In this document: in pieces, positions 51,929 through 53,600 of the stretch | Layout: each line of letters starts with the position of its first letter | Numbering within the stretch: the stretch's first letter is position 1 | Origin: Candidatus Hydrogenedentota bacterium | Lineage (GTDB): Bacteria > Hydrogenedentota > Hydrogenedentia > Hydrogenedentales > SLHB01 | Reading direction: 5' to 3' | NCBI GenBank assembly: GCA_020849535.1 | Contig: JADLGB010000184.1 | Coordinates: 1 to 53,600, forward strand | DNA length: 53,600 nucleotides | Program-made: the position numbers and the translations under genes | The notes under the pieces: model-generated | What the model was told of the DNA's origin: nothing | What the model saw: the letters and a program-made list of their open reading frames with translations, nothing else | The model's database searches: none

Positions 51929-52926
51929 GGTTGCATCCGCAGGGTTTGTCGCAAGTAATGGAACAGCATGGACTTCGCTTCGTCGAGAGGCCAGGGCAGC
52001 GTGGCCCCCGCCGCCATGGCGTGCCCGCCGCCTCCGAAATGGCGGGCGATCTCGGATGAGTTGATCTCCGGCTGCGACCGGAAACTCACTTTGGTGGAAG
52101 TGGCCCCTGCTTCGCGGAAAAGGATTGCCAGTTGGACGCCCTCCAGATTGCGTAAGTAGTTGATGAGTCCATCCACGTCCTCACTGAGGGCGCCGGCTGT
52201 GCTGAGGTCTTTGTCCAGAATCGCCGCGTGAGCGATACTCCCGTCCTTGCTGAGTTCGGCACGGTCAAGGAGAATGCGCAGGAGCTGGAACTTTCCAAGG
52301 GACATAAGGTCAATTACTTTTGACGTAATGTCGCGAATATTAATCCCTGCGTCGACAAGGCGAGCCGCAATCCGGTGGCTTCGGGCAGTAGTGTTCGCGT
52401 AGCGAAAACTGCCGGTATCCGTGCTGATGGCGACATAGAGGCACTCGGCCACTTCATGCGTCAGAGGCACACCAGCGGCCTCGAACAGCTCGGCGACCAT
52501 TTCCCCTGTCGCGGCATAGGACGGATCGACAAATCCAACATGCCAGTCTGGCTGTTCGACGATATGGTGGTCGACGACGACGAGACAGGATTCCTGGGTG
52601 ACGAGGGAGGCGGCCAAGCCGGTCCGGGATATGGAATTCGCGTCGGCGATCAGAACGGTGTCGAAGGGGCCGTGCAGGCGGCCCGGGGGTTCGATGTAGC
52701 CCGACTCGGCCAGCCACTCGTACACGCGCGGGACGGGATCTTGCATGCAGCAAGTCACCGACTGGACACCGAGGGAGCGGGCCAATGTGGCGAGTGCGAG
52801 CACGGAGCCGACGGCGTCGCCATCGGGATTGACATGGCTGGTGATCAGGAGGCGCGAAGCGCCGCGCAGGGCGTCAAGGACGGCCCCTGCTTCACGAGGT
52901 AGCGCCGTTTTCGTCTTGCTCTTCAT
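51925..52926 (-). CDS. nrnA: DHH/DHHA1 phosphoesterase, NrnA (nano-RNase / pAp phosphatase)
   Basis: NrnA degrades very short RNAs and removes phosphate from 3'-phosphoadenosine 5'-phosphate. The 333-residue protein shows the DHH-family metal motifs in order: SHVNPDGDAVGS (about residue 31), DANSISRTG, VVDHHIVEQPDW (the DHH triad) and, in the DHHA1 part, HFGGGGHAMAAGA. The ATG at 52926 lies within the end of rbfA, overlapping 35 bases; a longer start further up would overlap even more. Its place between rbfA and truB is conserved in many bacteria. Confidence 0.93.
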   Translation of the reverse strand: MKSKTKTALPREAGAVLDALRGASRLLITSHVNPDGDAVGSVLALATLARSLGVQSVTCCMQDPVPRVYEWLAESGYIEPPGRLHGPFDTVLIADANSISRTGLAASLVTQESCLVVVDHHIVEQPDWHVGFVDPSYAATGEMVAELFEAAGVPLTHEVAECLYVAISTDTGSFRYANTTARSHRIAARLVDAGINIRDITSKVIDLMSLGKFQLLRILLDRAELSKDGSIAHAAILDKDLSTAGALSEDVDGLINYLRNLEGVQLAILFREAGATSTKVSFRSQPEINSSEIARHFGGGGHAMAAGATLPWPLDEAKSMLFHYLRQTLRMQP

Positions 52927-53260
52927 GGATTTCTCGGAAGCAGTCTTCCAGGTGGTACACATCGTCCAGGGTCGTGTCTTCGAAGAAGCGAATCTCGGGG
53001 GTCACGCGCAGCCGGAGCCGTTTGCCGATCTCGCGGCGGACCCAGCCCGCGGACTGCCGCAACCCGATCAAGGAACTCTTGCGCTCGCTCTCGTCGCCAT
53101 AGAGGCTGACGTAGACATTGGCGTAGTTGAGATCGGGAGACATGCGCACGGCCATCACCGAGACGAATCCGATCCGGGGATCCTTCACGCCCTTGGTGAG
53201 CAGTCCGGCGATCTCCTTGCGAATCTGTTCGCCGACGCGTTTGGGTCTGGCTTTCTCCAT
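52892..53260 (-). CDS. rbfA: Ribosome-binding factor A
   Basis: RbfA helps mature the 30S subunit and the 5' end of 16S rRNA. The 122-residue protein has the KH-like fold typical of the family: ARPKRVGEQIRKEIAGLL at the start, DPRIGFVSVMAVRMSPDLNYANVYVS, RQSAGWVRREIGKRLRLRVTPEI and the acidic end of the family. The ATG at 53258-53260 shares one base with the preceding stop (TGATG). It lies in the expected infB-ylxP-rbfA order. Confidence 0.95.
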   Translation of the reverse strand: MEKARPKRVGEQIRKEIAGLLTKGVKDPRIGFVSVMAVRMSPDLNYANVYVSLYGDESERKSSLIGLRQSAGWVRREIGKRLRLRVTPEIRFFEDTTLDDVYHLEDCFREIHEEQDENGATS

Positions 53261-53544
53261 CACATCATCTCGATATGGTACTCGATCAATTCGGCTCCAC
53301 CCTTGTTGGCGGCGAAGCGCGCGATTTCATTCAGTTGTGTATTGACGAAGCGGCTGTCGTCGCCGACCACGCACGCGGCCAGTTGGGCGCGGCTCCAATG
53401 GTCTTTCGCGCCCCCCACTTCCGCGATGGAGCAATTGTAGCGGTTGCGCAGTTGTTCCTTCAGGCTCTTGAGGACCCGCCGCTTATCCTTGAGCGAACGG
53501 GAGCCGGAGATAAGCAAATCCAGTGTCAGCAGGCCGATGGTCAC
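53260..53544 (-). CDS. DUF503 family protein (YlxP-like)
   Basis: The 94-residue protein matches the small DUF503/YlxP family, which sits between infB and rbfA in many bacteria and has been connected with ribosome assembly (function not settled). Typical features are LLTLDLLISGSRSLKDKRRV near the start, then RNRYNCSIAEVG, and AACVVGDDSRFVNTQL near the end. It begins with GTG at 53542-53544, after the infB stop at 53555. No other reading would be expected here. Confidence 0.88.
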   Translation of the reverse strand: MTIGLLTLDLLISGSRSLKDKRRVLKSLKEQLRNRYNCSIAEVGGAKDHWSRAQLAACVVGDDSRFVNTQLNEIARFAANKGGAELIEYHIEMM

Positions 53545-53554
53545 CCCATCCGTC

Positions 53555-53600
53555 CTATGCGAGCGTCTTGGCCACCGATTCCACGCGGTAGGCTTCGATC
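53555..53600 (-). CDS. infB: Translation initiation factor IF-2, C-terminal end only
   Basis: On the minus strand the last 14 complete codons read IEAYRVESVAKTLA and then stop at 53555-53557. This is the characteristic ending of bacterial IF-2 (the IEAY/FxVExxxxxL tail of domain IV). The rest of the gene lies beyond the window. The gene order infB-ylxP-rbfA-nrnA-truB-ribF supports the call. Confidence 0.85.
   Translation of the reverse strand, partial: IEAYRVESVAKTLA

Overview
The window comes from the chromosome of a GC-rich, Gram-negative-type bacterium. It holds a lipoprotein TolC-like channel with a MacB-type exporter, Sec, Tat and lipoprotein signals, and several large secreted carbohydrate-active proteins. 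It also holds a sugar-isomerase/Gfo-Idh/ThuA gene set, a giant BadF/BadG-type activase, PQQ-propeller and HEAT proteins, and many short palindromic repeats between genes. Together these suggest a member of the PVC / Hydrogenedentota-like group of uncultured heterotrophs. This assignment is an inference from gene content; no rRNA is present to confirm it.

Layout. Positions 1-3333 hold hflX and a TIM-barrel sugar-phosphate isomerase-like gene, both on the minus strand and separated by an intrinsic terminator. hflX appears to begin with ATT. Positions 3411-3860 hold a cluster of palindromic repeats and a candidate minus-strand small RNA ending in a strong terminator, followed by a secreted HEAT-repeat protein. 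Positions 5046-11838 are a complete phosphate-starvation locus on the minus strand (phoB-phoR-pstS-pstC-pstA-pstB-phoU). Related Pho-box-like sequences lie upstream of phoB and pstS, and a CDP-alcohol phosphatidyltransferase gene diverges from phoB.

Positions 13175-18669 form a tight minus-strand operon for a sugar ABC importer (binding protein and two permeases, no ATPase), a phospholipid-methyltransferase-like enzyme, a ThuA protein and a Gfo/Idh/MocA oxidoreductase. It is preceded by a secreted two-domain protein. Positions 21157-29546 hold a small PKD-like lipoprotein, an aminotransferase, an ankyrin protein, a polyprenyl diphosphate synthase, two large secreted glycosidase-like proteins and a 30-residue peptide gene with its own promoter and terminator. 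Positions 29825-35590 hold a 1443-residue 2-hydroxyacyl-CoA dehydratase activator-like fusion and a secreted PQQ-propeller protein.

Positions 35690-37560 look like a small island: one lower-GC gene that appears to fuse a Nudix-like domain to a DUF4365 (PD-(D/E)XK nuclease-like) domain. It lies against the 3' end of tRNA-Leu(CAA) and is the best candidate for an undescribed, possibly defensive, system. Positions 38133-49824 hold a TPR protein, a GNAT/SCP2-type acetyltransferase, a four-gene MacAB-TolC-type exporter and a Tat-targeted secreted protein. Positions 50109-53600 are the tail of the conserved infB-ylxP-rbfA-nrnA-truB-ribF translation operon, whose genes mostly overlap by a few bases.

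At least five families of palindromic repeats lie between the genes. Several occur as two inverted copies around a spacer, the architecture of REPIN/MITE elements. No transposase is visible in the window, so they would have to be moved in trans.
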